Shown here in pieces: positions 27,758 through 36,732 of a stretch of DNA of 64,000 nucleotides (position 1 is the first letter of the stretch; each line of letters opens with the position of its first letter). Source of the stretch: Tolypothrix tenuis PCC 7101 (GTDB lineage: Bacteria; Cyanobacteriota; Cyanobacteriia; Cyanobacteriales; Nostocaceae); assembly GCF_002368295.1 (NCBI RefSeq), contig NZ_AP018248.1, positions 2,415,977-2,479,976 of the forward strand, written 5' to 3'. The translations under genes and the position numbers were made by a program. Below the pieces are notes generated by a model that was given only the letters and a program-made list of their open reading frames with translations, was not told where the DNA came from and searched no databases.

Positions 27758-28168
27758 ATGTCTCAGAATGATAGTAATACTCAGTCAAATATTGCACCTT
27801 CTGCCCATTCTGGGGCTAGATATTGGGGCAATGTCGAGGTTGTGGAAGAAGGCGAAAACTATAGAATTAGTCGTGTGGAAATCAAGCCTAGGCACGGGAT
27901 TAAGCCGCAAATCCATTATCATCGCAATGAACATTGGGTGGTAGTGTCTGGTATCGCCAAGGTGACTTGTGGTGAACAAGAAGTATTAGTGAATCGTAAC
28001 GAGTCTACTTATGTTCCGGCTGCAACTCTGCATAAGGTAGAAAATCCTGGCTCTATTCCTCTGGTAATTTTAGAAATTCAAAACGGCGAGTATTTAGGGG
28101 AGGATGATACTGAGCGCCCTTTTGACTTAAGTCTGGTGCAACCTGTCACTGAAATTACTAATTCGTAA
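27758..28168 (+). CDS. Cupin protein related to mannose-6-phosphate isomerase type II C-terminal domain
   Basis: 136-aa single cupin. Motif 1 is visible around PQIHYHRNEHWVVVSGIAKV (two His and Glu metal ligands), motif 2 around YVPAATLHKVENPG (third His). The tail GEYLGEDDTERPFD is characteristic of the C-terminal isomerase cupin of ManC/AlgA-type mannose-1-phosphate guanylyltransferases. As a stand-alone cupin it may be a sugar-phosphate isomerase or a binding protein. It is the last gene before the CRISPR leader; no functional link to the array is evident. Confidence 0.85.
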   Translation: MSQNDSNTQSNIAPSAHSGARYWGNVEVVEEGENYRISRVEIKPRHGIKPQIHYHRNEHWVVVSGIAKVTCGEQEVLVNRNESTYVPAATLHKVENPGSIPLVILEIQNGEYLGEDDTERPFDLSLVQPVTEITNS

Positions 28169-28224
28169 TTCGTAATTGGTAATACTCTTGCTGCATTTCT
28201 CACAAGCAGCGATACAGCATATCT

Positions 28225-28283
28225 ATGTTAGGTTAAGCGCTGGCTTAACCTAACATGGATATTGAAAGCTTCACTTATATTTT
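28225..28283. repeat. Dispersed hairpin repeat, family C, copy 1
   Basis: ATGTTAGGTTAAGC...GCTTAACCTAACAT hairpin followed by GGATATTGAAAGCTT and a TATATTT end. Related copies lie at 31863-31920 (inverted) and 40293-40349. Confidence 0.7.
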
Positions 28284-28363
28284 TTGTGATGTGGTTGCTG
28301 CTTTGATCAGTTTGAATCTATTGGCGAAGAACTAGTCCGGAATGATACGATTTTCTTCACGGG

Positions 28364-28591
28364 ATGCGCGGATGGGTAGGTGTTGCAAAAGCGGTTTCCA
28401 CAAAAATCTCTGAAACTATCTTTGTATCAGGCTTTTCAAGCTCCATTGCTGTAAAATCACCCGCGCACATTACAGAGAAAGGCTTTCAGCGATTTTGGTT
28501 TTGCGTTTTTACTATTGCTCATGTTATTATGGCACTGTCCGCGCAACAGAACCTTGAAAACTGCATACACAGTGCCTTTGGAGCTTCTGCC
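28364..28591 (+). promoter_or_regulatory. Probable CRISPR leader
   Basis: The 230 bp directly before the first repeat contain no gene and have T-rich tracts and a segment AACCTTGAAAACTGCATA typical of cyanobacterial leaders. Leader position on the left agrees with the 3'-terminal GAAAC of the repeats and with the degenerate last repeat on the right. Confidence 0.65.
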
Positions 28592-29711
28592 ATTGCAATT
28601 TCACTTAATCCCTATTAGGGATTGAAACGGTCAGGAAGAACCGCCTGAGACTGTTGAATTTATTGCAATTTCACTTAATCCCTATTAGGGATTGAAACCT
28701 ATTAGCAATTATGGTTCATGGACGATGGACATTGCAATTTCACTTAATCCCTATTAGGGATTGAAACTTAAAGATGAAATCGAGCAAGCTGAAATAGATT
28801 TATTGCAATTTCACTTAATCCCTATTAGGGATTGAAACAATTGAGGATATTGATGCACTGGTGCGTAAGCATAAGATTGCAATTTCACTTAATCCCTATT
28901 AGGGATTGAAACTCATACAATTGAGAACTCATCCATTAATTGAGCAAATTGCAATTTCACTTAATCCCTATTAGGGATTGAAACTTAAAGATGAAATCGA
29001 ACAAGCTGAAATAGATTTATATTGCAATTTCACTTAATCCCTATTAGGGATTGAAACAGACAATTTAACCAAGGCTAAAACAAGGTATATAAAATATTGC
29101 AATTTCACTTAATCCCTATTAGGGATTGAAACAACCAAAGGGCGATAAGCAATTCTCTATTTACTAATTGCAATTTCACTTAATCCCTATTAGGGATTGA
29201 AACTGCCTACCTTTTTTGCGAATGATGTCTAGACTTGGTAGTGATTGCAATTTCACTTAATCCCTATTAGGGATTGAAACAAGGGTGATTGAAGTTAACA
29301 ATGAGAAGCTATCAAATTGCAATTTCACTTAATCCCTATTAGGGATTGAAACATTCGATGTGTAGGTAAACCATTTATTACTTCCATTGCAATTTCACTT
29401 AATCCCTATTAGGGATTGAAACTACATCTGATAGTACGACAGAGACAGTGGACTGCTGATTGCAATTTCACTTAATCCCTATTAGGGATTGAAACAACAT
29501 TGACAACGCTACCACTACCAGTTCCCGGCAATTGCAATTTCACTTAATCCCTATTAGGGATTGAAACTGCTACCAATTACAGCAGTAGCAGAAAACCTCA
29601 ACAATTGCAATTTCACTTAATCCCTATTAGGGATTGAAACTGGCCATGATGAAAACCAATTAGAACGCACAAACATTGAAATTTCACTTAATCTCTATTA
29701 GAAATTAAGAG
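28592..29711 (+). CRISPR. CRISPR array, 16 repeats and 15 spacers
   Basis: Fifteen identical 37-bp repeats beginning ATTGCAATTTCAC and ending AGGGATTGAAAC start at 28592, 28662, 28731, 28802, 28876, 28948, 29021, 29096, 29167, 29244, 29316, 29386, 29459, 29531 and 29604. A sixteenth at 29675-29711 has seven mismatches and marks the leader-distal end. Spacers are 32-40 bp. The repeat 3' end gives an ATTGAAAC handle, as in type I-D or type III cyanobacterial systems, so crRNA is read on the plus strand from a leader at about 28364-28591. Spacers 3 and 6 are near-identical. No cas gene is present in the window, so processing must use Cas proteins encoded elsewhere. Confidence 0.98.
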
Positions 29712-29817
29712 TGTATTGAGCAAAGTAAAAATCAAATAACTGTAGGGTCTATTAGGCGCTGATTTGCAAGATGATTTGTCACGGGATAGCTATGCTAGCG
29801 CCTAACGCACCATTCAC

Positions 29818-29889
29818 GCGGCGGTGCGTTACGGCTAAATTTCTTTATCTCTGTGTCCCAAATCCTTTCATAGCCGTAACACACCCTAC
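29818..29889. repeat. Dispersed hairpin repeat, family A, copy 1
   Basis: 72-bp unit with arms GGTGCGTTACGGCT and AGCCGTAACACACC around an AAATCCTTTC core. A copy of the same length and ~88% identity is at 40436-40507. Confidence 0.8.
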
Positions 29890-29975
29890 TGGGCTGACTC
29901 CATAGCAGATGTTTTTGACAAAATACTTGCGTTGTTAAACAAAGTGCTTGTCTTGTGTATACGCCACTCTACAAA

Positions 29976-31592
29976 CTAAAAATCAAAGGTTGTCCGCAAC
30001 ACTCCAACATATTGGGTATTATTGCTGCTATTGTTCTCTGGGTTGAGAATTACCCAAAAGCCGGGAGTCACTGAGATATTATCGTTGAGCCGCATACGGT
30101 AAAAGGCTTCGATATGGTAAGCATGGTCGCTTTCTTGACGGATATCGCTGCTGGTAACGTGGGGTGGGATACCAAATAAGATTCCTGGGAGATTACCTCT
30201 TCCTCCGAAATCAGGGAATGATACACCAACTGCGCCAAACCAAGCATTAGCATTAGCACCATTGTTAACCAATAATGTATCTCTGCCACCCCTACCATCA
30301 GGGATATTACTCAAACCAGAATTTTCCGCACTAGCCCAGATATACCCACCCCAAGCATGAACCTGGAAGTTTTGCGAAAAGCGATAGAATCCTTGTGCGC
30401 CTACTATATTATTGGAAGTTGCGATGGTATCTCCAAAAGGAGAAATTGCTAGGTTACTACCTGCTCCACCTGTAAGATTAACTTGTCCGCCAGGACTATA
30501 GCCATGAGAATAAGCAATCCCAATTGAACCTTGTTTGCCGTTGAAAACCAAGTGTGCTAAAGCATTGTAACCACCATTAAATATGCCATTGCCTGATGAT
30601 GGATTTTCGGGGGAACCTGCAAGATAGCCTAAAGTCAAAATTACATCTGGAGTGATGAACCAGTTAACCGCTGCACCACCACCACCCCGTCGGAATAGTG
30701 GACTATATTGTCCAAACAATGAGGGAACACCGTTACCGTCATCTGCAATTACAGCCGGAGTCACGGTTGATGTAATATCAGTGTAGCCAATACCTACAGG
30801 CCCCACCACAAAGGAAACCGCATCGCTAACGGGGAAGTAATAACGGATGTGCGGAATCGACAGGGTATTGTTGCTGTTGGTGTCAAAGTTCAACCGCGTC
30901 ATGCCTGTACCCGTGACGGAGGCTATCTGACTGGTATTATTAGAATTTAAGAAATTGCCAAACTCCAGCCGGACTCGCAACAAGTCTTTGCCTGTAAAGC
31001 TGCTTTCTAAATTTAGACGACCGCGATCGCTAAAATAGGTATTGGATCTATCCCTATCTCCGCCGACACTGTTACCAAAGGTATCGCTAACAGCAGTAAT
31101 AATTTGGGCATTTAATTTAGTAGTGGTGGAAAACTGTTGTGCTTCTAGTGTTGCTTCCCGCGCTTCTAATACATCAACTCGCCCACGCAGAGTTGCTAAT
31201 TCTGCAGAAAACTCTTGCTGTAAATTTTGCAACACTGCTAAGTCTTCTTTTCTGACTAAATCAGTGGTCGCAGTGGCAATTAATTCATTAATTCGATTCA
31301 AGCAAGCATTTAAACCAGCTGCAAATTCATAACGGGTAAGGGCACGGTTACCGCGATAAGTTGAATCAGGATAACCTGCAATACAGCCGTAGCGTTCAAC
31401 TAATGATTGTAATGCTTGAAATGCCCAATCGGTAGGGTTGATATCTGAAAGCTGGGACACAGAAGTTACTTGGTCTTGCAAAGTAACAGAGTTAACATCT
31501 GCGTTGGGAAAATTATCGTTTGCAGGTATCGCCCAAGCTGCGGGGCAGATGAAGAATAATAGGGGAAAAGTACATAATAAATTTTTTAGCAT
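29976..31592 (-). CDS. SLH-domain OprB-type outer-membrane porin
   Basis: About 538 aa from the ATG at 31592, which starts a signal peptide (MLKNLLCTFPLLFFICPAAWA). An open frame continues to 31658, but it starts at TTG and encodes only STRR heptamers. After the signal come an SLH domain (~45-110: SQLSDINPTDWAFQALQSLVERYGC, GYPDSTYRGNRALTRYEFAAGL), a coiled coil (LQNLQQEFSAELATLRGRVDVLE) and an OprB-like beta-barrel to a C-terminal Phe (RTTFDF). This is the standard cyanobacterial porin layout; solutes may be inorganic ions, iron or sugars. It is adjacent to the CRISPR array end and to a sugar-transporter operon, which hints at, but does not show, a role in sugar uptake. Confidence 0.9.
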   Translation of the reverse strand: MLKNLLCTFPLLFFICPAAWAIPANDNFPNADVNSVTLQDQVTSVSQLSDINPTDWAFQALQSLVERYGCIAGYPDSTYRGNRALTRYEFAAGLNACLNRINELIATATTDLVRKEDLAVLQNLQQEFSAELATLRGRVDVLEAREATLEAQQFSTTTKLNAQIITAVSDTFGNSVGGDRDRSNTYFSDRGRLNLESSFTGKDLLRVRLEFGNFLNSNNTSQIASVTGTGMTRLNFDTNSNNTLSIPHIRYYFPVSDAVSFVVGPVGIGYTDITSTVTPAVIADDGNGVPSLFGQYSPLFRRGGGGAAVNWFITPDVILTLGYLAGSPENPSSGNGIFNGGYNALAHLVFNGKQGSIGIAYSHGYSPGGQVNLTGGAGSNLAISPFGDTIATSNNIVGAQGFYRFSQNFQVHAWGGYIWASAENSGLSNIPDGRGGRDTLLVNNGANANAWFGAVGVSFPDFGGRGNLPGILFGIPPHVTSSDIRQESDHAYHIEAFYRMRLNDNISVTPGFWVILNPENNSSNNTQYVGVLRTTFDF

Positions 31593-31743
31593 GGTTTTAA
31601 AAAGGATATATGCAATAGTTGGGAATTCGTAATTCGTAGTTCGTAATTCGTAGTTCAAGCGAACTCAGCAATTATTATTAGTGGCACAACAATGTTGTGC
31701 CCTTAATTTATGGTTAAATCGCGTTAATTTTGAAGAGTAAAAA

Positions 31744-31988
31744 ACGAACCGCATTCGCGTAGCGTCTCGCAGAGAAGGCACGAAGTACACAAAGGAAGAA
31801 AGAAAAGAAGCAGATTGTAGATCTAGATGTAGGTTGGGTTGACGTAAGGAAAGCCAACACCAAAATATAGGTTAAGCTTTCAAAATCCATGTTGGGTTAA
31901 GCGTAGCGTAACCCAACCTAATCTTCTTTGTCCCTTTCTTCGCGCCCTTCGCGCCTTCTCTGCGAGACGCTACGCGAACGCGGTTCGT
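31744..31988. mobile_element. MITE-like element with 36-bp inverted repeats
   Basis: The 36-bp arms 31744-31779 and 31953-31988 (beginning ACGAACCGC and containing GCGTAGCGTCTCGCAGAGAA) are inverted copies with one mismatch, with similarity continuing inward. The interior carries an inverted copy of hairpin family C (31863-31920). No coding capacity. Confidence 0.65.
31863..31920. repeat. Dispersed hairpin repeat, family C, copy 2 (inverted)
   Basis: Reverse-complement relative of 28225-28283 and 40293-40349; includes GTTGGGTTAAGCG and CGTAACCCAAC arms. Nested inside the 31744-31988 element. Confidence 0.7.
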
Positions 31989-32027
31989 TCCCTAATTTAT
32001 CCAAATACAAGCGAGAATGAAAGCAAC

Positions 32028-32057
32028 AAATTACGAATTACGAATTACGAATTAGTA
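32028..32057. repeat. STRR: TTACGAA heptamers
   Basis: Tandem TTACGAA units end a few bases from the stop codon of the permease gene at 32062; the same family occurs upstream of the porin at 31622-31656. Confidence 0.8.
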
Positions 32058-32061
32058 ATTA

Positions 32062-33060
32062 TTACCGTTTGGATCTTCTGCGGAGTCGGTCAATCATTAC
32101 TGCGACAATAATCACTAAACCTTTAACAACAAGTTGCCAAAAGTAAGACATATTCAACAACGTTAAACCATTGTTGAGTACAGCAATAATTAATGCACCG
32201 AGAAGAGTTCCGCCAATAGTGCCGATACCACCTGTAAAGCTAGTACCGCCTAAAATTACAGCCGCGATCGCATCTAGTTCGTAACCTTGACCTAATAAGC
32301 CTGTAGCACTGTAAAGGCGGCTGGCACTCATGATTCCGGCTAAACCTGCTAATAGTCCACTCACGCCATAGACAAATAGTAAGACGCGATTGACTTTAAT
32401 CCCGGTTAATCTTGCTGCTCTTTCGTTACCACCTACTGCGTAAATTTGCACACCTAATACTGTTTGCCGCAGAATAAACCAACTAGCTGCTACAGTCAGT
32501 AAGGCAATGATTACTAGCCAGGGAATGGGGCCTAAATAGCTATTACCTACCCAAGCAAAATTTAGGTCGGGGTTAATTACAGTTGTACCATTAGCTACCA
32601 AGTAGGCAGCACCACGTAAGGCTGTGAGTGAACCCAAGGTGACAATAAATGGCGGTACATCTAAAAAGGTGATTAGCGCACCGTTGACTAAGCCTAATAG
32701 CAATCCTGTGAGTAATGCTGCTGGAACAGCCGCCCAACCTAACGCCGGGAGTAGGGAAACTAACACCGCAACGACGGCAGAAACAGCTAAGATTGAACCG
32801 ACGGAAAGGTCAATACCACCTGTAAGAATGACAAACGTCATCCCCGTTGCTAGCACAATGTTAATTGATGCTTGGCGCAAGATATTGACGGCGTTACCAG
32901 CTGTGGCAAAGTTGGGAGTGAGCAGGGCAAATAAAATACAAATCAGGATCAGGATGGGGAGAATCCCTGCTACCTGGAGAAAGTTGTTGAGTGATTGACG
33001 CTGGCGGGATTTGTTTTGACTTCCGGAACGATTTTGGGTAGGTCTTAAAGTTTGACTCAT
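32062..33060 (-). CDS. RbsC-type sugar ABC transporter permease
   Basis: 332-aa inner-membrane permease of the ribose/xylose/inositol-type importer class. Roughly nine hydrophobic helices are visible, with family blocks ASINIVLATGMTFVILTGGIDLSVG, VLGVQIYAVGGNERAARLTGI, GYELDAIAAVILGGTSFTGG and GTLLGALIIAVLNNGL. It overlaps the ATPase gene by 4 bp (ATGA), showing translational coupling. Last gene of a four-gene leftward operon (two binding proteins, ATPase, permease). The substrate is not determined by sequence; the nearby inositol oxygenase makes myo-inositol the leading candidate, with ribose or another sugar as alternatives. Confidence 0.93.
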   Translation of the reverse strand: MSQTLRPTQNRSGSQNKSRQRQSLNNFLQVAGILPILILICILFALLTPNFATAGNAVNILRQASINIVLATGMTFVILTGGIDLSVGSILAVSAVVAVLVSLLPALGWAAVPAALLTGLLLGLVNGALITFLDVPPFIVTLGSLTALRGAAYLVANGTTVINPDLNFAWVGNSYLGPIPWLVIIALLTVAASWFILRQTVLGVQIYAVGGNERAARLTGIKVNRVLLFVYGVSGLLAGLAGIMSASRLYSATGLLGQGYELDAIAAVILGGTSFTGGIGTIGGTLLGALIIAVLNNGLTLLNMSYFWQLVVKGLVIIVAVMIDRLRRRSKR

Positions 33061-34607
33061 GATGCTAGTACCTCTGCTGCTCCTGTGGCATAGTGCATAA
33101 TGTTTTCTTGGGAGATTTCCTTACCTGGGCTACCGTCAAGTTCACCAACTAACTGCCCTTCTCGCATGACTAAAACGCGATCGCTCATGCCCACAACCTC
33201 GGGTAATTCGCTGGAAACCATTAAAATGGCAATACCTTGGGCTGCAAGTTCGCTCATAATCCGGTAGATTTCGCTTTTGGCACCAATATCTACACCGCGT
33301 GTCGGTTCATCCAACATCAATACTTTGGGTTTAATGGCTAGCCAACGCGCTAGTAAAAGTTTCTGCTGGTTCCCACCGGAAAGATCCACGGCGCGAATTT
33401 CTAAATTCGCTAACCGGATTTGAAAATTTTCGACTGCATCTGTGGCAATTTTATTTACTGAACCCCAGTTAACAATGCCAGCGTTAGCATCCTGTTTGAG
33501 GCGATTCAGGGCAATATTCTTTCTAGAACTCATTTCTAGAAATAAACCCTGGTCTTTGCGGTCTTCGGGAACGTAACCAATTCCCGCAGTAATAGCATCA
33601 CTAGGGCTATTAATTTCGAGTTTTTTGCCATCGAGGAAGACTTCACCACTGGCTTTGCGGTCAGCGCCAAAAATTAGCCGTGATACTTCTGTGCGTCCAG
33701 CACCCACCAACCCAGCTAAACCCACAATTTCGCCAGCATGAATTTGCAAACTAGCAGGTTTCACTTTGCGTCCATCGCTGATATTTCTCACATCCAACAC
33801 TACCGGGCCGACTTGGGTTTGGCGTTGGTGTTCGTAAAAGTCCTGCATGGGACGACCAACCATCATCTGCACTAAGCGTTGCGGCGAAATTTCTTCCCGC
33901 GTCAAACTGCCAATATATTGCCCATCCCGTAGTACACTAATGCGGTCAGCTAAAGCATAGATTTCTTCCATGCGGTGACTGATATAAATAATGGCAATGC
34001 CATCATTGCGGAGTTTGCGAATTACCTCAAATAACCGTTCCGTCTCCCGGTCGGATAGGGCGGCTGTGGGTTCATCCATTACCAAAACGCGACTATTATC
34101 TTTTAGCGCCCTGGCAATTTCTACCTGTTGTTGTTCCGCAATCGAGAGCGTACCGACTATAGTATTGGGTGCAAAACTAGCGCCCAAACTTTGCAGTACT
34201 TGCGTTGCTTCCCGTTCCATACCTGGGCGGTCTAAAAACTGACCTTTTTGCAACTCGCTACCCATAAACATATTTTCGGTAACGGTTAAATTGGGTGCAA
34301 CATTCAGTTCTTGATAAATCAAATTAATCCCCGCCTGTCGCGCTGTCCCTGGATCGGTAATTTTTATTGGTTTACCATTGATGCGAATCTCCCCTTCATC
34401 GGCTATATAAGCCCCAGCCAGGATTTTCATCAATGTACTTTTCCCTGCACCGTTCTCCCCCATCAGGGCGTGAACTTCTCCCGGATAAATTGTGAGATTA
34501 ACATTTTGGAGAGCAGGTACACCATGAAATCGTTTTGTTATTCCTTGCATTTCCAACACCGGGGTGGTGGTTGGTGCATTGGGTATTCGTTGGAAATCGG
34601 TTGTCAT
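33057..34607 (-). CDS. RbsA-type sugar ABC transporter ATPase (duplicated ABC domains)
   Basis: About 516 aa from the ATG at 34607 (MTTDFQRIP). An upstream in-frame ATG at 34664 lies inside a dispersed palindrome and adds 19 unlikely residues. There are two ABC domains. The first has Walker A GENGAGKSTLMK, signature LSIAEQQQVEIARAL and Walker B RVLVMDEPTAALS. The second has the degenerate Walker A GLVGAGRTEVSR, signature LSGGNQQKLLLARWL and Walker B VLMLDEPTRGVD. This is the RbsA/MglA/IatA arrangement energising uptake through the RbsC-like permease. It overlaps the permease start by 4 bp and lies 75 bp behind the first binding protein gene. Confidence 0.93.
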   Translation of the reverse strand: MTTDFQRIPNAPTTTPVLEMQGITKRFHGVPALQNVNLTIYPGEVHALMGENGAGKSTLMKILAGAYIADEGEIRINGKPIKITDPGTARQAGINLIYQELNVAPNLTVTENMFMGSELQKGQFLDRPGMEREATQVLQSLGASFAPNTIVGTLSIAEQQQVEIARALKDNSRVLVMDEPTAALSDRETERLFEVIRKLRNDGIAIIYISHRMEEIYALADRISVLRDGQYIGSLTREEISPQRLVQMMVGRPMQDFYEHQRQTQVGPVVLDVRNISDGRKVKPASLQIHAGEIVGLAGLVGAGRTEVSRLIFGADRKASGEVFLDGKKLEINSPSDAITAGIGYVPEDRKDQGLFLEMSSRKNIALNRLKQDANAGIVNWGSVNKIATDAVENFQIRLANLEIRAVDLSGGNQQKLLLARWLAIKPKVLMLDEPTRGVDIGAKSEIYRIMSELAAQGIAILMVSSELPEVVGMSDRVLVMREGQLVGELDGSPGKEISQENIMHYATGAAEVLAS

Positions 34608-34651
34608 AAATTGTTTGGTAGATTTGGGGAAGGGGGAAAAAATTCTTGTAG

Positions 34652-34671
34652 AGACGCGATTCATCGCGTCT
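34652..34671. repeat. Dispersed palindrome copy (AGACGCGATTCATCGCGTCT)
   Basis: One-base variant of the palindrome at 545-564, lying between the binding-protein and ATPase genes of the transporter operon. It creates a spurious upstream ATG for the ATPase gene. Confidence 0.75.
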
Positions 34672-34682
34672 TTGAATTGCGT

Positions 34683-35675
34683 CTACCACCCTGGGAAGGT
34701 GCTGACGTTATCTTGAGTAATCAACTTCACGGGAATAAGAATGTTAGGATTGCTGGGTTTTTTACCTTGTAAAATGTCATTGCCAACTTGAACCGCTTTT
34801 TGCGTCATCCCTCTGGGGTTTTGGGTGGCTGTGGCTGCATAAAGGCTTTTTTTAGATGCGATCGCATTGATTGCTTCTGGCGCACCATCAACTCCCACAA
34901 TGAAAAATTCTTTGCGTTTGGCTTGGTTGGCTGCTAAGTCTACACCTACGCCACTGGGGTCGTTAATGGCAAAGACTGCATCTATTTTGGGGAAGGTAAC
35001 GAGTAAATCACTCATGACTCTCAATCCCCCATCTCTGCTACCTTCAGCGTTCTGGTTTTTTGAGAGGATTTTAATATTGGGATATTTAGCTAAAGTATTT
35101 TCGCAACCATTGACTCGCTGAATTACAGAGGTAACTGGCGGGCCGTTAACAATGACAACATTACCTTTACCTTTGAGGCGATCGGCAATATATTGACAAG
35201 CAACTTCTCCAGCTTGCAAATTATTGGTGGTAACTGTGGCATCAACTTGAGCATCAACTGCTGTATCTACCGCAATTACAACTGTACCTGCTTGCCTTGC
35301 TTTATCGACTGCGGGTCTAATACCTTTACTATCAGCCGCATTCAAGACGATTAAGTCAGTATTTGCAGCTACGAAATTTTCAATTTGGTTAAATTGCTGG
35401 TTGAGGTCATAGCCGCTAGAAACTACAGTTACTCTGACATCATTACCGCCAATTTTTTTGGCTTCGCTTTCAGCCCCCTTACCCATCAGCACAAAGAACG
35501 GGTTACTTAAATCGCCAACGGTAACACCCACAGCTTTTAATTTTCCCTGATGATTGCTGTTAGCACCTATAGCATTTGTGCTATTGCGAGAGACATTAGG
35601 ACTAATACAGCCACTCAGGGTTGTGCTAACGATACCTAATAGACTGGCTGCTATTACCATCCTGTTTACGTTCAT
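34683..35675 (-). CDS. RbsB-type sugar-binding lipoprotein A
   Basis: 330-aa periplasmic binding protein (Peripla_BP_4 class). ATGAGGAG just before the ATG at 35675 serves as RBS. The signal peptide ends in the lipobox LSGC, predicting a lipid anchor. Conserved blocks: GVTVGDLSNPFFVLMGKGAE, FNQIENFVAANTDLIVLNAAD, VVIAVDTAVDAQVDATVTTNN, GNVVIVNGPP, DAVFAINDPSGVG and FIVGVDGAPEAI. It is about 70% similar to the protein encoded immediately upstream (35749-36732), a tandem duplication. Likely receptor for the RbsAC-type transporter downstream; ligand inferred only from the neighbourhood. Confidence 0.93.
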   Translation of the reverse strand: MNVNRMVIAASLLGIVSTTLSGCISPNVSRNSTNAIGANSNHQGKLKAVGVTVGDLSNPFFVLMGKGAESEAKKIGGNDVRVTVVSSGYDLNQQFNQIENFVAANTDLIVLNAADSKGIRPAVDKARQAGTVVIAVDTAVDAQVDATVTTNNLQAGEVACQYIADRLKGKGNVVIVNGPPVTSVIQRVNGCENTLAKYPNIKILSKNQNAEGSRDGGLRVMSDLLVTFPKIDAVFAINDPSGVGVDLAANQAKRKEFFIVGVDGAPEAINAIASKKSLYAATATQNPRGMTQKAVQVGNDILQGKKPSNPNILIPVKLITQDNVSTFPGW

Positions 35676-35748
35676 TTAGACTCCTCATAAAATTCAACTT
35701 AGCTCCTAAACCCCCCTTTCCCCCTTCCCCCTTCCCCATTCCCCTTCC

Positions 35749-36732
35749 CTACCACCCTTGGTAACTGCTAATGTTCTCTTGCGTTACCAGCTTGACTGGA
35801 ATCAAAATATTGGGATTACTCGGTCTTTTGCCCTGTAGAATGTCGTTACCAACATCCACAGCTTTTGCAGCCATCCCGACTGGATCTTGCGCTGCAGTTG
35901 CCGCAAATAAGCTATCTTTGGTGGTCATGGCTTTAACTGCATCTGGGCCACCGTCAACCCCAACGATAAAAAATTCTTTGCGCCTAGCTTGTCTCGCTGC
36001 TAAGTCTGCGCCTACGCCACTTTGGTCATTGGTGGCAAATACTGCATCTATCTTGGGAAAGGTTGTTAGCAAATCACTCATGACTCGTAATCCTCCGTCC
36101 CGGCTTCCTTCGGCGTTTTGGTCTTTGGAAAGGATTTTGATACCAGGATATTTCGCTAATGCCTTTTGGCAGCCATTCACGCGCTGAATGACTGAATCCA
36201 TCGGTATACTGTTGAGGATGACGACGTTGCCTTTACCTTGCAAGCGATCGCCAATATATTCACAAGCAATTTCTCCAGCTTGCAGATTATTGGAGCTAAT
36301 TGTGGCATCTACCTTGGCATCAACAGCCGCATCTACTGCTATGACTATCTTTCCTGCTCTTCTAGCATTATCAATTGCAGGTTTAATCCCTTTATTATCT
36401 ACGGCACTGAGAATAATTAAGTCAGCATCAGCAGCCACGAAATTTTCAATTTGGTTAAATTGCTGATTTAAATCAAAGCCGCTGGAAACTATACTCAATT
36501 TCAAATCATTACCAGCAATTTTCCTAGCTTGGGACTCAGAACCCTTAGCCATAGCCACAAAGAAGGGATTTCCCAAATCGCCCAGACTAACACCAAGCGA
36601 TCGCAATTGGGAATTTTGCTCGCCCTGATTTTGGGCGATCGCGTTTGTGCTGTAGCGCGAAACGTTGGTACAAGCTGCCAAAGTACTGCTGATAAGACTG
36701 ATGATACTAGCTGCGGTCGCAATTTTCCTCAT
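35749..36732 (-). CDS. RbsB-type sugar-binding lipoprotein B (tandem paralogue)
   Basis: 327 aa, first gene of the leftward transporter operon. Lipobox LAAC after a short signal. It is colinear with its neighbour: GVSLGDLGNPFFVAMAKGSE, FNQIENFVAADADLIILSAVD, IVIAVDAAVDAKVDATISSNN, DAVFATNDQSGVG, FIVGVDGGPDAV and the shared C-terminal NPNILIPVKLVTQ. The 73-bp gap to the next gene is a C-rich low-complexity stretch. Two receptors feeding one permease usually broaden or split ligand range. An 881-bp upstream region should hold the operon promoter; none of the TGCACACGTGTGCA operators was found there. Confidence 0.93.
   Translation of the reverse strand: MRKIATAASIISLISSTLAACTNVSRYSTNAIAQNQGEQNSQLRSLGVSLGDLGNPFFVAMAKGSESQARKIAGNDLKLSIVSSGFDLNQQFNQIENFVAADADLIILSAVDNKGIKPAIDNARRAGKIVIAVDAAVDAKVDATISSNNLQAGEIACEYIGDRLQGKGNVVILNSIPMDSVIQRVNGCQKALAKYPGIKILSKDQNAEGSRDGGLRVMSDLLTTFPKIDAVFATNDQSGVGADLAARQARRKEFFIVGVDGGPDAVKAMTTKDSLFAATAAQDPVGMAAKAVDVGNDILQGKRPSNPNILIPVKLVTQENISSYQGW

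Noticed and set aside
28364..28618. 84-aa ORF before the CRISPR array
   Set aside because: It runs into the first CRISPR repeat (its last residues are a translation of the repeat) and lies in the presumed leader.
31593..31658. Longer N-terminus for the OprB porin
   Set aside because: It starts with TTG and encodes only heptamer repeat sequence ahead of a proper signal peptide.
34608..34664. Longer N-terminus for the RbsA-type ATPase
   Set aside because: The upstream ATG lies in a dispersed palindrome and the added residues are not family-like.
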